Shown one piece after another: positions 42,927-54,441 of a stretch of 64,000 nucleotides of DNA. The notes under the pieces were generated by a model. That model saw nothing but the letters and a program-made list of their open reading frames with translations. It had not been told where the DNA came from and ran no database searches. Position 1 is the stretch's first letter; each line of letters begins with the position of its first letter. The position numbers and the translations under genes were made by a program. Source of the DNA: Stereum hirsutum FP-91666 SS1 (taxonomy: Eukaryota; Basidiomycota; Agaricomycetes; Russulales; Stereaceae); the NCBI RefSeq assembly GCF_000264905.1, contig NW_006763145.1:712029-776028 (forward strand), in the 5' to 3' direction.

Positions 42927-45577
42927 ATGGCACCCACAGCACTTACCAGAAACAGAAAACGGAAATTGGCACCATCCCGCCACGGTCATGATGGCAAGGC
43001 CGACTCGGATGCCAGTGAAGATTCGGATGCCAGTGAGTTGACTTTTCAAGAGAGGCACATTTTGATGTTGGACATTGATATGGACTCTGATGTAGTCTTC
43101 ATAACCACAGTCGCAACCTCACAACTCCGAAAGCGCGCTAAGAAAGGTGACACGAAAGGAAAGAAACAAGGTCACGGATTGTCGAGGAAGAAGCAAGGAC
43201 GTCTGAGCATTCTCCCTACGCTTTCCCTTGACATCCTCTTTGCCGTGAGCATAGCCGCACATTGATATGTGAGCTACTCTGAGCTGATGCGATTCTACCT
43301 TCATGCGGATGTAACCAGATCTTTGAACACCTGACTCCGCACGATTTACTCAGCCTCTCACGAGTGTCCAAGCCCTTCCGACAGGTCTTGATGAATCGCA
43401 GCTCAAGACTACTGTGGGTCTCAGCATGGAAGAACATACCGGGGACACCAACGCCCTTCGAAGATATTGCCGAACCTGCCTGGGTGAATCTTTTGTTTGG
43501 GCCTGCCGTGTGCTTGGTGACTATCCCGATCCCTCTCCTGTCGTACATGATATAGTGTGCTGATCTACACTGACCAGACTTGCGGCCGCAAGACAACGAA
43601 TCAGATCGACTTCATGCTCCGGACACGAAATTGCTCGTGGTGCTTAAAGGATATGTAAGGGAGACTATCATGATCATCCTATCATTGCTTCATCACGGCC
43701 ATTGATGTATGTATTTTGTTTCGTAGATTGGAAGATGCGAACACGGCGTTCCGAACGACAAGCTTTCTAAATGATATGAGGGATTGCGTTCCAGCGGCAC
43801 AAGGTTACATTTACCCTCTCAATAGTTGAGTTTTCCGTTGACATGACTTTCTTCACTTTTTTCTCTATAGTGAATCCTCGCGGGCTCGATGGTGTCTTTG
43901 GCGGTCCCTTCTATCGGGTGAAAGACGTTCTTCGGCTACAGGCTGAAGTTAAGACCATTCGTAAACGTGCTGCATCAACCAAGGAGACCGAAAGTCTCAT
44001 CGCACAACTGACAGTTACCAAACGTCAGGCCGTAGAGAAGATGAAGCAGGTCGGTCTTCGCCTTCTCTGTGAACTCTACGCGTATTCATGCCCAATGTTG
44101 TCTAGCATGCGACTGCCTGCATGGCATGGTACGAATCTGTTGAGCAGAAGCGTAAAAGTGAGCGGGATCAGAGGAAAGAACATCGTCTGGACGAGTAAGC
44201 TCCTTTTCCAGATATATGGTATGTTTGAGAGAACGTGTCAGCTTACTTCTCTTCATCAGCATCATCAACCGTTTCGAAGCTTTGGGTTATGTTCTCGAGG
44301 ATACTCTGCCTATTCACAAACACGCTGAAGTATGGTGTGACAGAGGGATGTCAGATAGGGGTACGTCTCATACTCTTGGAACTTCTGGGAGGTAAGAGTT
44401 AACTCTACGATTATTAGTATGGGCGCGTATATTTCCCATCTTGGAGCCCCTTGTTGAGGAAGGTAAAGCCGATCGCTTGGCCAGGGACGAACATATCCGC
44501 TATCTAGCTCGGGCGGACGTCCTCGACACTGAATACCGCAAATACTGGGTCCAGGTACCCCCTCGGAACCTACCGTTCTATCCCAAAGAGGACGAAGTCC
44601 GTGACATTTCTTGCGTGGCCCAATTCCTGAACCAGGAACATGACATAAACGATGATTTCAAGAAATTGGTGGCTCGGACCTTCAAAGACTCTATTGTCCC
44701 TGCGATCAACAAGTGGATCGTAGAAAACAAGGCTGACACACACTCTGCTTTTCCAAAGTCTCTGAAACTGTCTCCTTGTCGAACATTTGATCTTCCTTCG
44801 GAACTAAAGCTGGCCAAGAATTTCCTGGTCACTGATATAGAATCTCCGGACGCGACGTCTCTCTACGGCCATGAGATCTTTGCTTGGCGAGACCAAGACT
44901 CGGAGACGGCAAAACCAGACTTTGATTCTTATGCTCGGGATATTATGATTTGCATGTTGGAATCACTGAATCTGGATCCGGAGACGACAACTACGGGAGA
45001 CTTGGACGAACTGGATCCGTTCTTTGTCTGTGTCAATTGCGGAAACCGTCGGGCAAACGAAGCTCATGCCAGGTCCTGGAGAACGCACGTAAGTGAATCT
45101 GTACCACTTTGTCCTTCGCGGTCACGTTACGACCTGATGCTAACGCATGTGTGCTTGTTCGATAGCTTGACCATGAAATCCGTATGGCAGCCAGAAACGA
45201 TTACACTCATACTACTCCTGAGTGGGTCCCGTTGGCGCGGAACGCTCATGTCTTTTCCACTAAACGACCCGATCCGGCATACGATCGAGTCCACTGGCAA
45301 GTACAGGCGCCATGGGGATGCGTCAGCTGCAATGCCCATTTTCAAGGGCGAGAGGGACGAAGAATGGACTCAAACCGCTGGATGACGCAATGCATGATGA
45401 TAGATCACGCTCGTACTAAGTAAGTCATGGTCTCCTCGATGAAAACGTCGCTGACACAATATTATGGAATTTATCAGGCATGGTGTTCAAGCCCCAGAAG
45501 AGGGTAAAGATTACTTCTTTAATCCTCTACATCGCTACGCCCCCTGTGGCTATATTGTGGATATGAAGCTTGAGTGA
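42927..45577 (+). CDS. F-box protein D (closest to B)
   Basis: Eleven exons (42927-43032, 43111-43244, 43319-43516, 43578-43654, 43727-43803, 43871-44049, 44106-44194, 44260-44360, 44418-45088, 45166-45419, 45478-45577) total 1986 nt, giving 661 aa. The first intron (43033-43110) is 78 nt and has no in-frame stop, so reading through it also gives an open frame (687 aa). Its phase matches the first intron of A and C, so I treat it as real. F-box: LSILPTLSLDILFA and IFEHLTPHDLLSLSRVSKPF. Segments NIPGTP and EPAW tie it to B. C-terminal pattern: CVNC ... THLDH ... CVSCNAH ... KHG. SCF recruitment is inferred from the F-box. Confidence 0.85.
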
Positions 45578-46011
45578 GTGGCTGTTCGTCGATTGCCTTC
45601 CACGCTATGCAATACATACGGGAAAGGATCCTCTGAACCTCGTCTACTCGTAAATTTTGTGGTCGAATAATGGCTACTTCACCTATGTATGAATTTCGAT
45701 GTACGAATATATCTCGGCAAGGATGGCATTTGTCCCCCCAATAAACCGTTTACTTTGTAGCTGGAACGAACAAACATAAACGCCCATGACGGACCAGTCG
45801 AAACAAGCGACGTCCCATTCTGTACTTTGAGGTCTCTTCAATGAAGGAGAGGAAGATCATTGAACATTTGAACCGTCTTCCACCGCCGCGCACTTATACG
45901 GAGCCCATTCTTTGAATCACGTATATTGCTCGAATAAGATCAATAATAATAAATAATGCAAAGTCCATTCGGCGCAGACATTGTCCAAGATAAAAGAGTG
46001 ACAAGTTTTGA
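45578..46011. other. Convergent intergenic region
   Basis: Lies between F-box gene D (+) and the sedolisin (-). A/T-rich at 45925-45960, likely overlapping 3' ends. No gene seen. Confidence 0.4.
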
Positions 46012-48470
46012 TCAAAGCCCAGCAGCAGTCTTCAAAGCAGAATAGATCGGGGTGCCCATGCCCGTCACGGGATCCCAAGATGTCCTAAGAGAGACAGTCA
46101 GCTCGCAAATACAATTCGCCATTAGTCGAACCAGAACTTACGTTGCGGAGAATCCGTTCGTGGAGCATCCAGGGTTATCACCTATAACGGCGGTTCAGTC
46201 AGTTGGTACATTGACTTTAGACAGGAAATATGAGACGAACCGGAAGTGATGTCAGTGAACGCTTGGCTGTTGGAGTAGATCAACGGGTTCAGGAAGCCCA
46301 AGGGCGCTTTTCCAGCCGCCACGAGCTCATCGTCCAACAACGAGATGACTGAAGCAAAGGTCGGTGAGGCGGCTGAGGTTCCACCAACGAGGTACCATGC
46401 TCCCTTCCAACGCAGGTAGAAGTTCTCTGCCTGGGCTGCGACGTCGGGAACGCTATAATTCAAGAGAGCATTAGCCATTCGAGCTTTGGATCTGTTGACA
46501 TAGACGACTGGAATACGAACCCGCGTCCAGTGGTGTTGTAGAGACCAGAGTATGTGCTGGTTCCGAAGCCAGACTTCCAGGACGAAACAACGTCGGATTG
46601 ATAGTCCGGAACGGCGAACAGATTGGAGAAACCTCCGCCAGAGAGGGACGCAGCGACCTCGGGGTTAACGCCGGTCGATCCGCCTACCGAAGTGATGTAG
46701 GGGCAAGTTGAAGGGCTGCGTAGAGAGTCAGAGCGATCAAAGATGGGTGATACAGTAGTTTGCATACAAGGTAGGAACGAATGTGGTGCAGGATTGCGAT
46801 TGGACGCCTGAGACACCTCCGTCGCCGGATGCGACAAAGGCCGATGTACCACGAGCACCAAGCTGAGCGTAGGCGTTGCAAAGGTTGCTATCATCCAAAG
46901 AAATCAGACTCCAGCTGCTGGGAGGGGAGGAAGGAATCTTACGTTGCCAGCGACAAAGGGAGATCGGGTTCATTGAATGCGTATCTGAGAGGATTGAGGA
47001 AATCAGGGTGTCACATCATGCACAGATATAAGCCAACGCAAAGCTTACGAGGTTGTCAACACATTGGGAACGGTACTCTCAGCCAGCATGAAGTTGATCT
47101 CGTCGATGAAGCCATCAATGCCATCGGTGGTCTGCGAACCTACGGACAAGAACTGAACTGGAACACCAGTCGCCAAGCCCACGGTGTATTGTATATCGAG
47201 ATTCTGCGCAATGACCTTGCATGAGTCGCGTTTCTCGTTTTTAACAAAGACCACTGACCGCTTCGTCACCGGCGTTAGCCAAAGTCTGGTCATTCGTGCC
47301 GCCATCCACAGACTCGAGTGTGAACGTGGTGGAGCTACTGATGTCGGTGCGGAACTGCGCGAGGAAATCCTAAAACCAGACAACTTACGGGTCAGATAAC
47401 AGAAATCAAGCAGGTAGATATTTCGCTAAGTACCGTGAGGTCTTGCTCATTGGCGTACTGACTACCGAACCCAGAGACGGCCAAAATGTTTGTCTGTTGG
47501 GTTGCAGCACTGGTTTGCGATGACACGCGGCATTTACTGTCAAGTTAGCTCGAGTAGATGGTGACTGTGATGAGAAACTCACGTCGTGGGTATTCCATAA
47601 AGGGATTGAAGACAAGAGGGCTGAATCTGCGAGCTGCAGACATAGGTTAGTCACCTCTGATGAGTGTGTATGAATGGACAAGGCACATACGCGCAAGCCG
47701 CGTCGACGCTCGTACTGCTGCCATTCGAGCTTATAGCTGCCTTGGGCGGTGGAACGGTGGCCTGGGTACCTGTTATTGGCCCTACGGGCGAAGTCGGGAA
47801 ACTGTATGATGGGATCAGCAACACTTCTCGTGACTCATACAATGCCGTATCACGCACGCCACGGTAGGATGGACAAGACTGATATGGCTTTGCAGAGATG
47901 CGGGCACAGAATACTCCAGGGTGCGAACAGTCGACTGTCCCGTCGTTTCATGCGTGAAGGTAGAGAAGTCAGCGCTCAAGAGATCGTTGGCCTGGGAGAC
48001 CGTGATGTTGACAGAGAGCCAGTCACCAGCCGCAGAGATGGGGGTGGACGTTAGATTATTCGACGAGAGCCAGGAGCTGAAAGCGGACGAAGTCTCGTTG
48101 GATGGTGCGACGAACGCTTCGACCTAGGAAGTGCGCGAAATCGGAGCCTTGTGAGTTTTCTCAGGTCTAAATATATCACTCCGTAGACCCGTACCTCTTC
48201 CTTCGATAAAAATTGTCTGTAACGAGAGTTCCCAGGCGTACTGACAGCATAGAGAGCACTCTCAAGGCCAGAGAAATCACTCTGGGAGAGTACAAACCGC
48301 AGGCTCAAGACTTGGTCTGCCGGTGCAGCCCCGTCTTGAACAAACCCGCTGGGTGGGCTATCCCGACGCTCATGCACGACCATGTCCCGACGTGATTGAG
48401 AGAGAGGCTTGGACCATGCTAGTGTGACGAGACTCAAGGCCACGCTGACGCTGAGAGCTCCGTGCAACAT
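46012..48470 (-). CDS. Secreted sedolisin (peptidase S53, tripeptidyl-peptidase type)
   Basis: Thirteen exons (48470-48195, 48123-47858, 47801-47691, 47633-47583, 47536-47434, 47369-47259, 47203-47049, 46984-46943, 46887-46768, 46715-46521, 46452-46241, 46181-46142, 46084-46012) total 1755 nt, giving 584 aa. A signal peptide (MLHGALSVSVALSLVTLAWS) precedes a pro-kumamolisin activation domain (DQVLSLRFVLSQSD, YRQFLSKEEVEAFVAPS). The catalytic domain shows the S53 set: Glu in NAGDEA followed by Asp in NLDIQY, oxyanion Asp in ASGDGGVSG, and nucleophile Ser in GGTSAASP. The C-terminal calcium-binding region is visible as NPVTGMGTP-like DPVTGMGTP. These acid peptidases are autoprocessed and secreted to digest protein. 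Length matches the roughly 550-600 aa usual for the family. Confidence 0.93.
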
Positions 48471-49835
48471 GATGGGAAGGACAGAAAGACGAGGGAGACG
48501 AGGGAGACGAGGGAGACCTGAAGGTCGTACCTACAGATACCCCCAAACCTTTATAGGTGATCCAAGCGGCTGAGCCGGTGCGGTTTGAGTGAGTGATGTA
48601 GTGACGCATGCGGTGAACTTCCAACGAAGACCCAAATGTGAGACTCAGAAGGAAAGCCAGCAGCACGATTGATAGTTTCCCCACTCCGACAAGCCAAGGA
48701 ACTTATGGGATAGTGATGCCATCTCTAGGTACACGAGTCTCGAAAGCTCGGAAGCTCAAGTAGCATGTGGCGCTCGGCAACAGCACAGTGTGCATCGGAA
48801 TGTGGTGACGCCGCTTATGCGAAGATATCTCTGAGGAGTGTCCAGCTAGAGAGGTCCAGCAATTCCCTCGGTTGTACGTACTGTGCTGAAACAGGGTCTG
48901 TCGGAACGATAGAAAATTAGTTGAAAGATGAGACACGCTCGGACAATGACGCTTGACGCAAAGGCGTCTATAGCATCAGCTATTTGTGAAGTTCAGAACT
49001 TGGCCTCCATGGTATGATAGCATGCGCAACAAATCAAGAGAAACCTGGTGAACAGCGTTGTGGCCCTCATGGCGACAGGCTATGTATAACGCATCTTGAT
49101 GGCCACCTTATGAACGGCGAATCTCAGCACGAAAAGCCGCCCCTTCCATTCTGGCTTGCTGTCTCGAGTACTGGCAGTGACAGCAATCATGAATGCTGCG
49201 TATCGTGAGCAACAGCGTAGCCAAATGTGATAGTAGTGTGGAAAGTTTAGGAACTCTGTGAAGAGTCACTGATGAGCGCAGCTGAGCGAGATATTGCAGT
49301 GAGGAGCTTACCGACTCGGGGTAACCACTCTTACTCACCATCGACGATTCAAAGCCTGAGCAACATAAGAGATGGTCATCGGTGTTGGGCGCGTGCTACT
49401 GCCCAGACAAGAACAGCACACCAAATTATAGGCGGAAGGAAAAAAAACACCGGGCTGTGACCCAATAGGGACGAAGGCAACAGCTTTGGATCCTAACATG
49501 GACAAACAATAACGAGTGTGGCACTGATCCTTCGGTAGCACGCCACTCTCTCGAACAGTGGAAGTAGCTATTCACAATGGCATAACTGATTCGATTTATG
49601 TGGGGGACCACACAAAGACTAATAGTGAGGATGAAATTAAAGAGAAACCGAGACCTCCCAGCCCAGAAACCGAATTTACAGGAAGCATTTCATAAGCATA
49701 GACCATGATACGCCTTACAGTCTTTGTTAATATTATGGACGGACCTATGATCCCTCGTCAAAGGCAGGCATGGAGAACACGAGCGTCGTATTATACTAAA
49801 GTAAGGTAGAAGATGAAGGAGAATTACACCACGAT
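48471..49835. other. Intergenic region between sedolisin and histone deacetylase genes
   Basis: About 1.3 kb with the sedolisin promoter on the left. Short conflicting frames only. The minus-strand frame 48684-48370 overlaps the sedolisin start and is not independent. Nothing else seen. Confidence 0.4.
48549..48557 (-). promoter_or_regulatory. TATA box of the sedolisin gene
   Basis: On the minus strand CCTATAAAGG lies about 80 bases upstream of the ATG at 48470. A short tandem repeat (ACGAGGGAG three times, about 48488-48515) lies between them. Confidence 0.5.
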
Positions 49836-52247
49836 TTATACCTCAACGTCTAAATCCATGGGAGGGTCCATCGGCGTTGGTGGTTCTGTGCCCGGGTTCG
49901 TTTCTGTCTCCATACTCACATTATCCGGATCTTGATCTCTTTCCTTCTCCCTCTCATCATCCTTCTCTCGTGTTTTACCACGACCACGACCACGACTCCT
50001 TCCTCGTGCTCTCCGTGCTCGTGTAGGTCTCGTGGCCGTCGATGCCACATCCTCCGCATCCTCATCAATCTCCTCCCGCAGACTACTAGGTCCCGCGCCA
50101 CCCCTTCCTCTGCCTCTGCCCCTTCCCCTTCTGCCTCCCCTCGCCCTCCTCCCTGAAGATGCACCCCTTACCTTAACCGAGACCGAGGTACCCGTCCCGT
50201 TGGAACCGACATCATCCTGGTCCACATCATTCTCCCCATCATAATACTCGTTCCTCGCCATCGTTTTATCGGAAGGCCTCTTCTCACCAACATTTGCAGT
50301 TCCCACCTCTTCCTCTCTCTCCTCCGGAGTCTTTGCTTCTTCAGCCAACCACTCCTCCAGCCCAGGCGGAATCTCCCTCATCGCGACACTAGGCGCGCCC
50401 TTCAAATACCGTAACTTCTCCCTAATACCGATAGTGATGCGTTGTAACGAGGCCGGCGAATTCTGATTCTCGACTTTTCCGGTGAGTGGTGGATGAAGTT
50501 TCCACGCTGAATCCTGGAAGAAAGCGTCGTAGACCGTTGCTGGGACTTCATCCGCTAATTCGGCACCGACAAGAACCGCAGTCTCGTACGTCCAACATCT
50601 ACTCACGTTCTTCACCGTATAACCACCACCACCTACAACCAACAACGGAACGTTAAACTTTCGTACAAAGTTTACACACTCTCCGTGGGCCGCGATGGAA
50701 AGGTTGAAGGCTCCCAGCCGATCCAGTCCGAGCGAATCGGCGCCACATTGGAGAAGGATGCAGGACGGTTGGAAGGTGGTAACGGTGTCACCGATGACAG
50801 TCTTGAATACGCTGAGATACATCTCGTCTGTGATCCCGTCCTGAAGAGGGACGTTGAGACAGAAGTGTTTACCAAGGCCGGCGCCGTTGTCGTCTAGCTT
50901 CCCGGTGCCGGGAAAGAAGTCGCCGGTGTATTTATGGAAGGAGACTGTCATGACGCGGTTAGAATGGTAGAAAGCGAGCTCAACACCATCTCCGTGATGG
51001 ATGTCGATGTCGATATAGAGCACTCGAGGATGATATCTGCCGTAAAATCGAAGAACGATGAGAACAAGTGACAGAGGACCAAAAAAGGCAATCTCACTTC
51101 AGCATCTCGAGAATGGCAAGTACTGCATCGTTAACGTAGCAGAACCCGCTGGCCTCGCCGCGCTTCGCATGATGTAGTCCACCAGACCAGTTCATGGCGA
51201 TGTCGGTTGTCCCGGCGCAGAGCTTGCGTGCTCCTGCAAGTGAGCCTCCGGCGTACATCTTAGAAAATTCGTACATATCGCCGAAGACGGGGCAGTCTTC
51301 AACGCAGTTGAAAGTGTCTATTAGATGTCGCATGTCGTCTTGATTTCCTGGTGTCACCCTTGCACAGCACTGTTAAATATCGGTGCCTATCGAAGAGTAT
51401 GCAAAAGCTCACTTGGCGAGAAAGTCAAGATATTCCGGATCATGGTAAACTTCGAGTTCGGTTCGTGTTGCTGGTCGTGGATCGTGCATGAAGTGAATTT
51501 GCTTGTCCAGTCCATAGCCCATGACGAGCGCGTTGGTTAAAGACAGTCGGTGTGGCTTCATCGGATGGCGTTCCTATAAGTGGTGTAAGCATGGCTGCTA
51601 ATAGAATGATCAGAAGCTAGAGCACGAGACTCACTCCATAGTGATGTTCACCAACACCCTTTGGGAAGTAATAAGAGACTATTGGGCGTGAGTGCGGCTA
51701 TGAGATAAGTTCAGATAGAGGTTTGGTCAGTAAATATCGCAAGACAATATTAACCATACGAAGTGAGATGCGACTATGGAGTGCCAATCTACAAGAATAG
51801 AAAATTGAAGGATGTTTCCACTTCTAGCGAGAAGGCTCTGCAGAAGATCGAGAACATCATCATGATCGTGTTTTGAAAGACCATTGTAATTTTACTTTGG
51901 AGAACTAATGAGCCATAAAGGTCTTTCATGGTCGCGAGTGAAGCCAGGCAAGCTAAGTCCCCAAGAAGCGTACGTGAATAGCCAATGAGAGAACGATCTG
52001 GATCTTCTCCGCACGGAGAATGCGTATGCAAACAGTATCACAGAAGTCTCCTTTGTATAGTATGGTCACAAAGGAGCGAATCATCGACTTGCCGGCCCAG
52101 AGTTTGATTCCAAGGTCCATAGGCACCTGGAGAGCTATTGTCACTTACATTGACCCTCTCTGTAATAGGTTGAGCAGTGTTATATGGGCCTCTATCGGCA
52201 AAGAACTTCTCTGATGAGAAGGTATAGGTCTCAAACTTGCGGACCAT
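49836..52247 (-). CDS. Class I histone deacetylase (Hos2/HDAC3-like) with RG-rich tail
   Basis: Five exons (52247-52149, 51697-51635, 51573-51413, 51358-51098, 51036-49836) total 1785 nt, giving 594 aa. The deacetylase domain spans about residues 35-400: [48 protein letters not shown] with the catalytic His pair, [13 protein letters not shown] with zinc ligands Asp and His, the second ligand Asp in [13 protein letters not shown], and catalytic Tyr in [10 protein letters not shown]. The last 190 residues are acidic then strongly Arg/Gly-rich ([17 protein letters not shown]) and end DLDVEV. Class I enzymes of this type remove acetyl groups from histone tails in Set3-type co-repressor complexes. 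Hos2 assignment is by overall resemblance. The first intron (451 nt) is unusually long, so the N-terminus is the least certain part. Confidence 0.88.
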
Positions 52248-52547
52248 GCCTCTAAATACAGGATGTATGAGTATGACCTTGAATACGAATTGTAAGTCTC
52301 GTCAGCAAGATGAAGCGTACCTAAAGTAGTTTTAGTTAATATATGATACAGTGCGTCTCGTGATACAAAGCCGGAAGAGATGACGAAGGAAGCTGAAGTT
52401 GAAGGGAGGTGGCAAGGGAGAAGTGGCGAAGGAAAGACTGAAATCGTTGAAGTCAGCCACCGTGCTTAGTCACACGCTCTCACGCTCCACGTTGAAGGCA
52501 TCCAACTCAAGCGCATCGCTGATCACGACGACCACGACGACGGCAGC
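52248..52547. promoter_or_regulatory. Compact bidirectional promoter, HDAC / PER1
   Basis: Only 300 bases separate the starts of the deacetylase (-) and PER1 (+). An A/T-rich patch (TTAGTTAATATATGATAC, about 52328-52345) sits near the middle and could position both transcripts. No other motif is clear. Confidence 0.5.
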
Positions 52548-53632
52548 ATGCGATTTGCACTTTCACTCTTTTTCGTGGCAATTTGCTCATCACTGGCACT
52601 GGCATCTTCAGGCGACCGTGATCACCAATACCAACGATGTATAAAACAATGCGAGACTAGAAATCTATGCACTCCTGGCGACGTGCCAGACAACTTCCCC
52701 CTCGCCATGCGCCTCACTCGTTGGACTTGCCTGGATGACTGCAAGTACACATGCATGCACACCATGACCGACTTTTCTGTCGAAAGCGGAGTACCGATAA
52801 AGCAGTACTATGGAAAATGGCCCTTCTGGCGGTTTGCCGGCATGCAGGAACCTGTGTCTGTTTTGTTCTCCCTCTTAAACTTACTCCTTCATATATGGGG
52901 AAGGGGAGAGGTCAAGAGGTCGATACCGGATGTACACCCGATGAAGCGTTTCTACCTGAACTGGTCGTTAGTCAGCTGTAACGCTTGGATTTGGTCTGCT
53001 GTGTTTCACACTCGAGGTAAGTTCGTTGCTCGATCTCTAAATTTAGAGTTCTGAAAGGTATGTTAGATACACCTCTAACTGAAAAACTCGACTACTTTTC
53101 CGCCGCTCTGACCATTCTGTATTCTCTCTACTTCTCCGTCATTCGTCTTTTCCACCTGTACCCGGCGCAACCAAACGCTCGCCTCACGTCCTCCGCGTCA
53201 TCTTCGACGCCACGTAGAGCACTCTACTATCTCTGGACTATCATTTGCATCATTGCATACATCTCACACATTGCATATCTCACCCTCCTACCCCGCTTCG
53301 ACTACACCTACAACATTATCTTCAACCTCCTGCTCGGCCTTTCCCACAATTTTCTATGGCTCGCATTCGCACTTCCTGCCCGAATGTCCCTATTCCATCG
53401 CTTTGCAGGTCAAGCGAAGACATATCGTCCATTATACGCATCAGACGCCGCTAAAGCGGTGGTTTTGACGACCGCCGCGACGTGTTTGGAACTTTTCGAT
53501 TTTCCGCCGTGGAAGAGGATGGTGGACGCGCATGCCCTGTGGCACCTGGCAACGGCCCCGTTGGCGGTGATTTGGTACGATTTTTTGATCGTGGATGCAT
53601 TGGACTCTGGGTGGAAAGGGGCTAGAGTGTGA
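52548..53632 (+). CDS. PER1: Per1-family GPI-anchor lipid remodelling protein
   Basis: Two exons, 52548-53016 and 53067-53632, joined in phase 1 across a 50-nt intron, total 1035 nt, giving 344 aa. A signal peptide (MRFALSLFFVAICSSLALAS) is followed by the Cys-rich luminal segment CIKQCETRNLC ... LTRWTCLDDCKYTCMH, then VPIKQYYGKWPFWRFAGMQEP and multiple transmembrane helices. The family motifs MKRFYLNWSLVSCNAWIWSAVFHTRD, FDYTYNI and HALWHLATAPL carry the conserved His and Asp residues of the CREST hydrolase group. Per1/PGAP3 removes the unsaturated acyl chain from GPI anchors in the ER. Length and topology match fungal Per1. Confidence 0.93.
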
Positions 53633-54441
53633 GAGGCGGCTCGTCGTAAAGAGGCACAAAAACGTAGAAACTTCGGACGTATGTTTTCTTCTGCGTTCAA
53701 CCTCGTGTATACACACCTGACGAAACGATTCTTTGAAGTGTAGCTGTGATGTCTTCAATAACTTATATGAATTGTATACCACGGACATGCATGCTTGCGC
53801 TTTGTTCTGCCTGCCTCTAATGGCTTGGCTTTCCCTTACATGTCTCGTACAATATCTCTGTTTCTCACATCCAGCACAATATTCGGTCATCTGCAGGTCA
53901 CGTATATCCTGCGCTATACCTCGGACCCAACCGGCGGCTGTCGATTCTCTATGAACGGATCAATTGTCTGTGTTGAACGAGATATAGGGATTTACCTTAC
54001 ACGGCGCGGCTGGAACCTCGGAGTACGGATGCAAACGACAAGCGAGTTAAGCCATTCGTGGATCATATTGCTCGTCTTCAGCAATCGGCTAGGCGTCATG
54101 AGCGTCCTTATAGCAAGCGATCACGGTGGCAACCATGGGTACATTTGTCTTCGATGTGCAATGGTACTACCCCTCTGTGAGTTAGCACTGAGGGCAAACA
54201 TGTTGGTGAGTATTTGGTTACCGTTTTCCCTCGAGTCCTCGCCCTTCTGATTCATTTTCATATTATTCGACGGCCCGCCTGCCCCTTCACAGACGTGTTG
54301 CACGCTGCACAACTTTTCCCGCTCCTTTTGCTCGATGCTATATGATGCATCCCGAGACGACAGCTTTTGTCAAGGGAAATCAGTCCTTCATCTCCCTACT
54401 GCATCGACTCCCGACCTTCTCTCCCTGAGGCATCACCAGAG
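53633..54441. other. Intergenic spacer
   Basis: About 800 bases between PER1 and the GH12 gene. The frame 53795-54250 has no conserved features and no splice logic. No supportable gene. Confidence 0.4.

Noticed and set aside
48488..48515. ACGAGGGAG tandem repeat upstream of the sedolisin
   Set aside because: Three units only, in the leader; a simple microrepeat without evident function.
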